Of a stretch of 64,000 nt of DNA, positions 46,101-59,100 are shown piece after piece; positions within the stretch are counted from its first letter, which is position 1, and each line of letters begins with the position of its first letter. The notes beneath the pieces are model-generated. The model had not been told where the DNA came from. It did no database searches and saw only the letters and a list, made by a program, of their open reading frames with translations. Source of the DNA: Capitulum mitella (taxonomy: Eukaryota; Arthropoda; Thecostraca; Pollicipedomorpha; Pollicipedidae); NCBI GenBank assembly GCA_030062745.1, contig CP099843.1:21550583-21614582 (forward strand), given 5' to 3'. The position numbers and the translations under genes are program-made.

Positions 46101-49100
46101 ACCCAGTGTAAACGGACTGCTGAGCACGCAGCACAACACTGCTGATAGCGTCGGCGAGGACTGGTTGTTTATGCCGGCGCGCTGTGCGTCTGCCAGCCAT
46201 CTCCGAGCTCTGCTGCCTGTGGTCCCAGCCCCAGACCGGGAACAGCCGAACCCAGTGATCGTTACCAATCGTTCCGGCGGGGCCACGCAGCCGGTGCCTC
46301 GCCGCTGGCCTTCGCCACTTACTATTACGTGAATCACACCGGAAGGTACGCTACGCTCGGGCGGTGAGTGTCTCACCTCATCTCACAACGTTCCCGCGGT
46401 AGTTGAGGAAATGGTCGGTCTGGCCGTGGTGCGCTGTGCGCCAGCGACAGTGGCCGGCGGCATTACCTTGAGGAATACGACCGGAATCGACGGCTTTTAT
46501 CGCGTGGACTATCCGTGTTCATGAGAAAGTCGGCACACAGACTGGTCCGGGTTTGGTTTTCGTTGTTAAGATCCTTACGCAGATGGTGACAGAGCCGCCG
46601 CGTATTTGATGAGGACGTTTTAATTGTTTTTTTTCCGTAGCTAGCAGCAAGGTGTTACTGCGAAGAATACGGGAGCCCGGCTTATCCTTGTCATCTCCTC
46701 GACTCGACTTCTCGCTGTTATCCATTGTTTCTGTTTTGTTGTTGGGATGACGTAAAACTCAGTTTTCCGGACATACCGCTCAGTTTTCGCGCGGCGTTTT
46801 AATTGTGCAGTTCTGCGAAGCATACACGCTTTAGACCTGCGTATTTTGGGTTTTAGCCAAGGCGTGGGAAATGAATCCCGAACGGGATCAGTTTCTAGTA
46901 CAATGAAATTTTATCAGTCACACTTCATTCCCGGTGTGTTTTCACCGGCCAATTAACCACCATTAAAAAAAAACACACACACGGGGGCACCAGCGGGTGG
47001 CTTTGGTTCATTTCATTGCATTTTCATGGTGAGCACTTTACTTCAAAACGTTATTTACGTGGACTGTTAAGATATGTGTGTCGCAAACTGCATGACCGTG
47101 TCCTGGGACCAGTCGGAAAAGGAAAAACATGTTTTTTTCGCTCGCTACTTCGCCTCATTGCAGTGGTGGATACAAGATTTGCGCGACCGCATTTAACTAC
47201 GTCCCGATCATTTGGTCCTTTTTCTCGTGTATGTATAATGCCGTACTCGTGTACATCACATTGTCTGTTGGATTTAATTGGTGTGACACTTGGCCCTTAT
47301 ATTTCAGAACAAGGAGTCAGCTGCGGCAAGATTCTTCAGAGGTTTCCAACTACAGACTGGGCAGACACACCATTTATCGATGGAATCGAACTGGTAAGTC
47401 TAGCGTAGTTCCCGGTACACCAACGCGTCAGGTGTTTTGGATATAATCGGTTTTCATAAATATTGTGTTCCGTGAATCGTTACATGAGAGAACATTCAGC
47501 ATGCATGCCTATGGCGGTCTAAGCCCTCGCACTCACAGTGGCAAAATGACAACACTTCAGATTTCGCAGGATGGTAACTCGGCACAGGGAGTCCGCTGAA
47601 TTGCTCCACGTCTTTGAAATAGCGCAAAGGACGTGCTTTAGCTTGTAAGTAAGGTTCTCGCAGGATGCCTTTGAAATCTTAAATTCGTACTTTTTCGGGA
47701 CAGGTTTTTGCATGACGCCCTTGCGTTATCCCGCGCCTGACTGGCGGTCGCCGCCGATCTCTGGGGGACGGGTTGACCGCTCCCCTCTGATCGCACGATT
47801 GGTCGCGCGAGAAAAATAAACAAACCGTTAGAAAGGTCGTGACAAGCAGGGCTCGAAACTGGTATTATTGTTAGTTTTAGATAATTTGTAAGCCATTTAC
47901 GCCCGATATGTCTTCTCACAGCCGACAACATGAAACCGAGAAGCCGCCTGGATTTCAAGGGCTGTGGTTAATAAGGTCTAGGTAAAGGCACGAATGTACA
48001 AGTGAAAGTTCGCAGATGCCGATATACGCCTAATTTTTCTGATTTGTTTAATATATACGCCGAAACTTGGAGTTAAATACATGGCGATTTTCGCGCTGAC
48101 GGCTGGCGGGCGCCATATTCGAACGCGGCATGAAATTAACGGGAACTAATTTTAGCGTTTCTTTATTTTTGCGACATCGGCCTTTTCTTGTAATATTTCC
48201 GTACTGTAATGGTTCTTGTGATGGTTTTTCATGCGCAATTTTTGGAAAAATTGGTAGTTATTAATATACACAGTTGGTGAGCTTTGTTCTCGAAAGTCCA
48301 TTTTTTTCCAGAATATGCAATTTATTGAAACTTTTTGAACTTCTTGGTATTATTCCCAACTGTTCGAGCCAGTTCTACCATTTTCAACCTATTCTGAGTA
48401 ATTCATCATCGATTTTGACGGCGGCATTTCGGCTCACAACAATTATTCGTGGCCTGATCTCAGGTCAATGGCTGGAAGTCATTGATACTTTGTCCATTGA
48501 CGGGAAATGGATGTTTGCATCACTCAACACTAAAACAGTTGTAAAGAATTCCGTCAGATTCGAAGGAATTGACATGTATTGAAAACGGGGTTGACCTTAG
48601 GCCAATGACCCGGACCCGAAAATTTTTAGATAATGTATTTGTTACATCTGTGTAGATTTCTAACCCCTGAAATTTTTGTTGTGATATCATGTTTTCCGAA
48701 AAAGTTGCAGGGCGCTAAACTTTTGGACATAGGTCCACTTGACCCAACCTTGGTCAAACACCTGATCGACTTGAGGTAAAAAAAATGATACAGGGTGTAA
48801 AAAGGACCAAGCAAAAGGTGCACAGAGTTTCGTGACGCCGTGATTGTTCGTTCTCTTGCAGTCTTGGAAAAACCTCAGGGGAGGCGGTCAACGCCCCCCC
48901 CCCTCGGGGGCGAGTTCATGGCCGTGTGCATAACCCCATCGATATAAACGCATACTTCTGGGAAGTATCTGCGAAAATTTGGGTGTCGCAGAGTTTGACA
49001 TGGACAGCACGTACAGGTTCTCGAGTCCGGATGTTTTTCTCAGTGGTTTGTTTCTGGTAAGTGCCAGCCGTGTCCAGGTGTTCGGTGCACAACGCTGCGA

Positions 49101-50918
49101 AGGTCGTGTCCGTCACGCCGTGAACGGCAGCCTCTGGTGCTTCATGGGCCTGAGGCGTGCGGCGCGCATTTGAGTCATAAATTATAAGCGGTGAGTCAGT
49201 GGCGTGGTACGCTAGGCGTTCCTCTTCCTGCAGGGCCGCTACGTTCCACGATTCCCATGACATCAAGTCTGTGGCTTGTGATGTTGAGATAATGCGCATT
49301 CCACTAGCCCACTCCCCCACTTCTTATGTTTCGAATGAAAAATGGTTATGAACTTTTGATTGTGTTACACGTCTTTGTTTTCTTTCGAAATGCGCGAAAT
49401 GTGTGTTTTTTTTTAAATCTCTTCAGTTGTTACCGTACTTATATATGAAGTGGGTGGGAAATGACGCGTGCACATGAGTTGTGATGGTCACAGGGGTCAG
49501 GAATCATCATTTCAGGCGATGCTCATGTGCGCAACGGTCGCCACGCGTTTATCAGCTGTGCTGCATGAAAGAAGAAGCCACCTTTTTATTGATATGTTAT
49601 TGGAGTTGGCATGATTATTTTATGTTTGTGACACCACATAAACCATAAGTGTATTTATACAAAAGCGCGCGCAGGACAACAGTGTTACGCAAACTTCTTG
49701 ACCGTTATTGATACACGCCAGCCCTGGGCCACTGTTGCAGAGTGGCGGGGAAAATCCTTCTTAGTGAGAACAGACGTTGCCCATTTCGAGAGGCACTGAC
49801 GCCAACCGCTGTGCGGAATTACAGGCAGTAACTCAAAATGTATCAAATATCACGATTGTATCCGTTCATAAATTGCCACTTCTTTTCAGCCATAGTTACC
49901 ATAGATCATGGGCCGTGCCGGCGGCAGTGGGGAGCCTTGCTGGAGATGTAGCTGTGAATGACACGAAATGATAGCAAGAATGTACAAGATCCCTGTGACT
50001 TGGCGTAACCATCGTGGTGTGTCATTCGTATTTGTTGTCTCGTGCGTGAACGGAACGTTTTATTTCATCCACGATCATGAAGAGATCGCGGTACGCGAAA
50101 GAGGCCATTTTGCGGAAAACTCATTCGTCACTTGTTTCGGTTAGAAGCTTAGGTAAAACAAAGTTGTCATGCTTTGCTGTATCGCGGTATTCTGTCGCCG
50201 CGTCCACGGCAACTTGGCTGAGCGACATGCACCGACTGGAGCGGGTGACTGGCACAGTGACGCCGCCCGGTCAGGGCCTTGCAGCGAGTTGTCTGGTGCT
50301 GCAGCGAAGGCCGCCCGATGACGCGACAGGTCTCGATAGGTCCGCCTCGCCCGACCGGCGGTGGGGCTGTACGGTGGCTGTACCGTAGCTGGGGAGGCTC
50401 AGGGACGTTGGAATGGAGCGATGGACCGATTACATGACTAGAAATGTCTGTTAAAAAGGCGACCCACTGAGGAGCATCGGGACTTACAACGGGGATGTCT
50501 GAGTGACAGCAACCGACCGAGATGACTTGGCAATGTTTGAAGTGACTGGAGGAAGTCTGGGTCTGAAAAATGGCCCAGGTACGTGACAGTCTGCTTTCTT
50601 GTGTGCTGTGACCGTGCGTCGCCTGACCGTGTGCTCGTGCCGCAGTTCTGCCAGCCGCAAGGCTGGGCACTCTCCACGGAGCGGCTGGAGCCGCGCTTCT
50701 TCGTCTCCGTGCTCACCGACGTGGACGCCAACCGACACTACTGCGCCTGCCTCACCTTCAACGAGACGGTCACCATCCAGCCCAGCAAGCCGGTCGACGA
50801 GGTGGGTGACGCCAGCGGTGACGTCAGCGCGGCCGCCCCCGCCGCCGGCGGCCGTGGGAGCGGCCGGCCGCCGCGCGTGGGCGTGCACGGGCCGCGTGCC
50901 GCCGCCGCAACCACCGAG

Positions 50919-51016
<98 letters not shown>

Positions 51017-53134
51017 AGCCGCCACTGCCGTTACGGCCGGCTGGGCGTCGGATGCCGGGATGGGTGGAAGTGGGAATGGTAGGCACGGGCGCGCCGTCGG
51101 CCGGCGGCTGACTATGAGCGATGGAGAGCGGACGGAGACGAGCACAATTGTGGACGGGTTGGACGGACCTTGTCTGTGTGATGGAGTCCGGCTCGCGGCC
51201 GCCGAGCGACGGGAGGAGAGTCTGTGCGGTGTGATTGGTGACACCGAGCGATTAGGTGGACTCGGCCGGGAACTGCGGGAGTTCTGAGGCTGCTTCGACT
51301 GATACCGGGAAAAGAGAAGCTAACGTCTGTGTTCTGCGGTGATGTCAGAGAGCGTTCTGCGGTGATGTCAGAGGTTCTTCTCGGACGTTTTGCGGGGATG
51401 TGTGGAAGCGTCAGTCGGGACGGCGGACCCACGCGATGAACCGCTCCTCAGAACGGAGGGTCTGGGTGGGATGGTGAGGTTCGCTTTCCCACGCCTGTTC
51501 GGAGGCCCTCCGCCTGGCCGCGGACGGAGCCGTTACAGTTGAACTTATTTGGACTACAGGACCGGTCCGGTAACGGCGGGGCTCCGCGTGTAGCGGGCCT
51601 GGGCTGGGTGGCGGGCCCGGTGCTGGGGGCTCCGTGTGGGACGGACCTGGACTGGGGGTCGGGCCCGATGTTAGAGGCTGCTGTGTGGGACGGACCTGGA
51701 GTGGGGACCGGCTTGGTGTTAGAGGCTGCTGTGTGTAGCGGACCTGGACGGGGGGGGGGGCGGTGTTGGGGGCTGCCGTGTGGGACGGACCTGAGTGGGG
51801 AACCGGTCCGGTGTAAGGCACTGCCGTGTGGGAGGGACCTGGAGTGGGGGCGAGCCCGTCGTTGGGGCTGCTGTGTGGGACGGACCTGGACTGGGGGGCG
51901 GCCCAGTGTTAGAGGTTGCTGTGTGTAGCGGGCCTGGACTGGGGGGAGGGGCGGGCCCGGTGCTGGTGGACCGCCGTGCTGGTGGCCACCAGTGTCGTTA
52001 CCACCATTGAGCCGGACCGGTGACCGACCACGTGGGTTCGGCTCACCAGGGTTTCACTGGTCCCGCCCGTGGGCAGGGACAGGGTGGGGGGGAGGCAGGA
52101 CCGACACAGGAGAGAGTCGCCGACTCTGATTGCGTTCGAAGGGCCGAGCCGGCCGTGTTCGCTCGCGTGGAGCGCGCTGCGTGGCTGTCGGAGGCGTGTT
52201 TTCTAAACCGTGTGCAGCATGCCGGCTACACTTTTTCCCGAACGCGAGCTTTCACCAATATGCTTGGACACATGCCAAGTGGCGGCCGCAAGCTGTGCCG
52301 GCTGCACTGGCCACAGATGCAGGCCGGCACAGGCAGTCGTGCCGGAGCCATGTGCAGGGGGTTTCTGCAGCCCGCTGAGTGCCGCCATCGCCCCTCTCGT
52401 GCGCGGTCCGTTCGTGGAGACTGGCCATCACGCCAGAAACGTACTGGAATCTGGTGTATTGCGCTAGGTTTGCAGGGAAATTTTAACTCTTCATTTCATT
52501 CATTGATCAGGCTCAGAGGAGACAGGTGGCTTGTCGACGTGTGCAGTTGAAACTGGTTTGTAGTCGATGTTGCGTGGCGTGATCAAGCACCGTAGCTGTC
52601 CAGTCTTAGTTACGCGGACATTGGTTATTAATGACGCTTACAATGTCCACGAACTGAGACAAGCGAGCCAAAATTTGCCGGGCTTGTATGTTGATAAGTG
52701 GGGGCGAGTTGGCGTAAGTCTTGCCTGGTAAATGGGAGGAATTGCAACTTTTCAAGCTCGGTGTGTTCGTGTACTATCTGGCCAAGTGTTCCTGGCGACT
52801 TTGGGTAGACCATCATTCGATGGACTTATGAGGTTTCCTGAACAATTCGGACTTTGAATTAGCCTTCGGTCGGCTCTGAGTTTTCAGTCGCGTCAAGGCT
52901 GAATTGAACCCGCACCACAGAGCCGAACCAGTTTTGTACGTTCAGTGCTGTCCCGGTCACGGTCATGCTAAAGCTCCCTCCATCGCAGCCAGGTCAGAGC
53001 TGCGCTGCCTCTGTCGAAATCAGAGCTGTACCGTGAGCCGCAGCGTGGCGTCGAGCCGGCGGCTGGGCAGCTCGGGCCGGCCGGGACCCGTCTGACCGGT
53101 GCTGAAAAACGGACCAGTCGGCGCCGAAGGGCCG

Positions 53135-53166
<32 letters not shown>

Positions 53167-56100
53167 GCGGCGGGCCTGTCGCTGCGCCGGCCCGGGCGGC
53201 CCGGCGACAGCCGGCCGTCAGCGCCCGCAGGCGGCCCGCAGAGCGGCCGTCGGCGCCGCTCGCTGCGTTTACACGCGCTCTGCTGCAGCGCGCGCACCCC
53301 TCCCCTGCCCCGCCTCCCTCCCCGCCGGCCGCACCGTTGTGCAGGAAGCGTTTTGGACACGGCGCTCAGCCGTGAAGGGCTAATGGCTGTGCGCCGCTGC
53401 GGTGCTGCGGCCGCCCGTGTTTGGAGCTCTCGGCGGGGCGTCGCGGCCGCTCGGCGCTGAGTACCGCGCAAACTGCACGGCGAACGGGGCGCCCGAGACG
53501 GGCGAGAGTCTCCCGCGCGGCAGTGTCTCAGTACGCTAACCTCTCCGGCGTCCGTTCTCCTCCCGAAGAAATCCCGTATGGATCTCGCATCCCAGGCATC
53601 CCGCACGGCACTGTTTGTTTTCACGCACGGCTTCCCTGGTTGTAGCAGGAAGCCCGACTGAACGGCAGGCGGGCGCTGATGCCGGCTCGAGTCGCCGGCC
53701 CTGTCTGCGCGGCGCGCCTCGCTCGAGACGGCGGCGTGGCCGCGAGCCCAGTATTTGTGCAGCGCCGACTCGATGTGACGCCAGATTGCGTGCCGGGCGC
53801 GCCGGTCGTCTGCCGGCTGGACGGCTGTGGCGCGGCCCGCCGCGGCCGGCGCCTGCGTGCGGTCGGGCCCCGCGCCTGCCGGCGGGCCGGGGACGGATTG
53901 GAAGTGACGGGCGGCGCTGCGTGGCGCGCCCTCGGCGCCGGGCGCGTCTCGGTCGATCTGCGGCCGACACGGGCGGGCCGTCTGCTCGGCGGGACGGCTG
54001 GCCGCGGCGGCCCAGTCGGCGGACTGGTGCCGTCCGCGGGACGGCAGAAATCGGCGCGGCGGACCGTCCCGCCCGGCAGACCCGGGTGTAAACAGTCGGG
54101 ACGCCGCCTCGCCCCCGTGGGGAACCCTCGTGGCTCAGCTGATTTTCCAGCAGAGGACAGTCTATCGCTACCTCGTGGATGGGTCAGCAGGGATAAATAG
54201 ACGTCATAGCATCCGCCTGTGAATAAGACCGGCTTCGGTGTTCATCGCTAGCGAGCGGAAAGGGAATGACGAAGGAATGTTGTTAATCACGGATTGGAAG
54301 CGCAAATGGTTTACCGGATTGAGGTGGCAGGTTTTCAGTAGTAGTTACCAGTTCTGTCCGAAAACGAAAGGGAAACGACGGGGTCTTTTTGCTCAAGCAA
54401 ACAGTGCTGTAGATGAGCAGCTGGAGTGCTATAGGATACCATGCAGCTGGAGAAGAAAGCTGGAAGCAAGTTCAGAATTTTTTGTACTTTTCGGAGCTGT
54501 CATACCGTAAGGCATTTTATTTCCCATATTTGTGGACTGGGTGGAATATGTTTTTTTTGTTCTTACATAAACTAAACGTGCCCGGCCTCCCCACACTCAT
54601 CCATTGTGATAATGTTTATTAATGATTTTTATGGTTTATCTTACGACAAGACTATTAATGTATCCCCCATTCGGGAATATCAGTGTGATGTTTCTGAAGC
54701 CTCATGTCCAGGTGGTAACTGTACAACTGAATCTGAACAATGTAATCGTTGCTCTCAATATTTTCCTCCGTACACTGCACAAATGTTACTCTTGTTGTTT
54801 TCTGATTTTTCATTTTCTTCTCGTCGACCTGAGATCTCGAAAGTAAAATTTTGACCTTGGTTTACAATTTCGAGCAGACTTATTCTCGGACGGTGCCGGA
54901 GAGCTGAACGCCCGGAGGAGGCGTTATTGGCTAAATGAGCACAGGCGATGACTGGCCTCGGCTAGGTCCCGGCTCGGAATTGCTGCTGCGCCTGCCCTTC
55001 CGTGCCGGACCTGACTTGGCTCGGCTTAGTGCGTATCCTCGGAAGTAGTTTACAACGTCTCTTCTCAGTTACTGCGCTAAACCAAAATGAGATGAGTTTC
55101 ATGAAGTGGACTTCACGCATAAATGTTTCTTGTCCCCGATGAATGATTGCGGGAACTGCCGTCGATTTCAAATGGTGTGACAGGTGATGTTTTGGTGTGC
55201 ATATTCTAATGAAAATCCAAAATGCCGTTAACTAGAAATGCAGACTTTGAGCACTGACATTGCGTACGCCTGTTTCCTTTGACCTGTCGTTTGTGAACCG
55301 TTGCCTTAGAATCGTCGCTGACCGACCGTTACTGAACGACCATCACTGACCGGCCGTCACTGACCGTTCGTCAGTGACCGGCCGTCACCGACTGGCCATC
55401 ACTGACTGGCTGTCTGCAGCCCATGTCTGGGACCAGCCAACTTTAGCCCATCGTCACTACCATGTTGGGTTTTACCCGTTGCATGTGACCCGTTGTCTGT
55501 GATCCGCTGTCTCTTACCTGCTGTCTCTGACCCGATGTCTGGCACCCTCTGTGGCCCGCTATCTGTGACCCGCTGTCTCTGATCCGCTGTCTTTGACCTG
55601 TTGGCTTTGATTCGTAGCCCGTTACCCACAAGCTGTCTTAGCCGCTGTCTGCAATATGCTGTCTCTGGTCAGCCGGTTCTGGCCTGCTGTCTGTGGTCTT
55701 CTGTAGGTGGCCTGCCGTCTATGACTCCTTGTCTGTGACCCGTTGTCTGCGACTTGCTGTCTGATCCGCTGTCTCTGACCCCTTGTCTGCGACCCGTTCG
55801 TGACCCGTTGTTTGTGGTCCGTTGTGCATAATTCCCTTCTCTGATCGGCTATCTCTCACCCGCTGTCTGTGACCCGCTGTCGTTGGCCCGCTGTTTGTGG
55901 CCCGCTGTCCGGCACCTGGCGGTCTCTGCTGAGCGGCCTCTGACGGTGGTCTGGTCGCCGGTACCGCAGGAGGAGGAGACGTTCAGCGGTGACAGGAACG
56001 GCCTCCACCGTCTGCCGGCCATCACCCACCACAGCGTCATGTACGCTCCCAAGGCGCTGGTGCTTGTCTCGCGGCTCGACTACTTCGTCACCTTCCGGGT

Positions 56101-59100
56101 AAGCCGGACGCTGGGGCCGAGGGGAGGCCCCCAGGGGCTGAGGGCTGGGCGTGACTGCCTGTCAGGAATGGCTGTGACTCGGTTTCATTTGGACGGTCAT
56201 GTCCGGAGTTTTTGAGTCGTTGCTTTAACGTGCGGTAGGCGGCTTGGATGGGTCCTTCCATTGTCTGTCATCCAAACAGCTCCAGTTCCACGAGCCTGTT
56301 GTTGTTTGGACGAGTTTCGGTGCCATTTCTCCGGGCCTTGAGGTGACTTGTTAACGTCGCTGTTTGCACGGACCCTGTTTGGCAGCACGTTTTGGACGGG
56401 CCGATTTTGTCCTCGTTTGGACGTCACTGTTCGGACGTGCCCTGTTGTGACGTCGCCGCACGGGCCGGGCTCATGTGGACGTCACCGCCGTGGCGGGGCG
56501 CGATCTCGAGCCCGCAGCGGTGCCGCCCCAGACCGGCCTGGTGCGCTGGGAACGCTGCAATCCGACCGGACCGGCCGCGTATCGCAGACGCGTCCAGCGC
56601 GCCAACTGGCCCGTGCAACCGGAGGCGACGTTCTCCTCATAGCGACCGCTGCGCCGACCTCGGAGCGGCGCCGTCTGCAGGGATGCGCGCTCGTTCCGTC
56701 CGTATCAGACCGCCTTTCGCCTGTGTTCCGACGGGGGATGTCCGGAGCGTGGGCCGCTCGGGAGGCTGACGCTGAATAAGCGGACAGGCCTCGGAGGAGG
56801 CCGCGTGAGATGGCTGCTGACGTGCGTGGCGGACGCGCGTCACCGCCGCGGCCGGTGACTGTCGCCGCTGCCTGTTTCAGAACTGCCTCGGCATCCTGTA
56901 CGCCGTGTACATGGATAACCTGGGCGTCGACCTCGAGGCGCTCGTGGGCAACATTCTAGGCTGTGTGCAGGTACGCCGGCGTCTTGGAGCGCGCCGGGAA
57001 TGCTGGGAAGGACGGCCGAGGTCGGTCAATTTCTTGAGTTATTTTAACTTGGCCGAGACGGCCGCCTCAATTTGCCGTGCATCTCTTTGCAGTTAATCTC
57101 AGTAAGACGCATTGGTCTTTGGTCTGTGGTCTGACGTAGATGAGTCTACGTGATCTCTTACCGAAGCACCGATTGTTTGATCTTATCGCTTCGTTGGTAC
57201 TTGGCGGCCAGTTTTTTTTTACGTATTGAAAACCGGTTCAGCCTCTTAAATCCTCGTCCTGCTTGGCCTTGTGAAAATCCTCGTTACTGTGCTGTCCTGG
57301 TTTCTTCCCCCAACTGCCTGTCGTGACCCATTCCAGCAGCGTTGCATCGTCCGGCGTCCCTTAACTACGGCTCCAGCCGTCGCTCTTGCCAGGCCTTCCA
57401 CTGGTGCCGCTCTCAGCTGCTTCTGGTGACGCTGCTGTGTGGCGTGCCTCAGGTGCTGTCCCAGGTGTCTCTGGTGTCGCCGTTGTGTGACGCTGCTGCG
57501 TGACGTGCCGCAGGTGCTGTCCCAGGTGTCTCTGGTGTCGCCGTTGTGTGACGCTGCTGCGTGACGTGCCGCAGGTGCCGCCGCCGGGCGGGCCGCAGGT
57601 GCGGTTCAGTATCGGCGCGGGGGACCGGCAGGCCCTGCAGCCGCCGCTGTCGCCGAGCATCCCGACCACGGGCACGGCTGTGGCCCAGCTGTTCAGCCAG
57701 CTAGGTGAGCGGCGAGGCGGCGGCCGCCTGCCGACCGTGGCGTGCGGTGGCCGGGTGGTGACTGCCAAGGGGTGAAATTGGGTGCGAGTGCCGGAGGCGT
57801 TACCACGTGCAGACGCCGAGCAGTGCCGACTTGTTCCGCTATTTGTCTTCTGAGGTAAACAACGGACTGGGATTGTGGGGTCGTTTGGAACGTTTCCGTG
57901 CTGGAATATGGAACGCGGAGGGCGGTTATCACCAAGCGGAAAGAAACTCAGGGGCGGCTGTAATTATGGAAAGTTCCGACGTTGGAATTACTCCAACAGG
58001 TATCAAGAACGTGATGACGTTGTTCTGCGCTGCCATGACGGAGCACAAGATCCTGGTGCACTCGTGCTCTTACTCCCGACTGACGGAAGCCTGTCACGCC
58101 CTCACCTCGCTCATGTACCCCTTCAAGTACAGGTATGGTAAAGCCCGGCCCACTCCTGCAGTGCGCTGTAGGTGAAAGTACCGCACCGGACGGCTTCCGT
58201 AAAACGATTGCAGTAAGGTACAGTGTTGCCTGCGGGGCGTTTTTGTCTCAACAATGTCTCGTGTCGTCCACATTGTATTTTCCATTTATTTTCCACTGAA
58301 GGGTGGTGTATTAGAATTATCCTGTGTTTGAAGTCAAGCCGATAATCCAAGAGACTGTTTGGACATGTTATACAGACAATTCGTGCGTGCCATGCTTTAC
58401 ACCGAGCGAGTTTCACCTTGATGGTGTGCGCGGTAGCTGGAGCTGCCAGGGAGCTGAAGCTCGGACTGTGACTCGGACCACCGCGCCGGACGCGGTCTGG
58501 CTCCGCCCGTGGCCGCGTGCGGCGCACGCGGAGCCGTGAGTCGGCTGCCGGCCGCCGCCTCTGACGCCGCCGGGCCGCCGTTACAGCTACGTCTACATCC
58601 CGGTGCTGCCGGCCTCGCTGCTGGAGGTGGTGACGACGCCGACGCCCGTTCATGATGGGCGCGCACAGCTCGGCGCTGCGCAGCCTGCCCGACCTGGTGA
58701 GGAGGGGGACGAGGCTGGCCGCCGCCGCTACAGCCTGCCGGGAGGGGGGGGGGAGTCGGAGAACCGGAGGAAGAGGGCGGCCCGTCCGATAGAAGGCCGC
58801 TCCGTGGTGGCTGGTGTCCGCCAGCCGACTGAGATGTGACTCGATAAGATGTCTTCCGTGGTTTAGTTTTGTTTTGCGTTCGGTACACTTGTTTCGAGAC
58901 TCCATTCCTTTTACCTCGACCGTGCACATATCAGGGGAAACAGCTGTGGTGGGCAGGACCCTGTGGTCAGTTTTGCACCATGCGTCTCCTCGTTACCAGG
59001 CCCTAACGACACGACTCTGACACGTAGCTCAGACATTCTGTCCGACCACTTCCGTCCTGACGACGAGCTCGTAACCGGCGTCCGCGGCCGCCAGATGGAC

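Larger units (their letters stand above)
40152..47307 (+). other. Sbf intron 1 (7.2 kb)
   Basis: GT-AG intron between phase-matched exons. It contains a tRNA-like repeat, a LINE reverse-transcriptase relic, an inverted-repeat element at 43.8-44.4 kb, and GC-rich unannotated DNA at 44.7-46.4 kb whose open frames match no known protein. The first 2.7 kb is CpG-poor and the rest is not. Confidence 0.75.
50802..55969 (+). other. Sbf intron 3 (5.2 kb), GC-rich with four simple or tandem repeats
   Basis: It holds (GCC)32 at its 5' end, a 48-bp minisatellite at 51.6-52.0 kb, a CpG-rich block at 52.9-54.2 kb with a second GCC tract, and a CTGTCTCTGACCCG minisatellite before exon 4. Long open frames on both strands are due to GC content. 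Confidence 0.75.

Noticed and set aside
50484-51287. Long frames over the GCC tract, including polyglycine (minus) and polyproline readings
   Set aside because: Any frame through a pure GCC run stays open. Only the plus frame continuous with Sbf exon 3 has a possible biological reading, and even that requires intron retention.
52968-54200. Frames of 144-218 codons on both strands
   Set aside because: GC-rich DNA with few stop codons; residues are Arg/Ala/Gly/Pro-rich, no domain, and it overlaps an intron with good flanking splice sites.
58123-58929. 268-codon minus-strand frame
   Set aside because: Antisense to Sbf exons 7 and 8; its residues match no family, while the plus strand encodes conserved DENN sequence.
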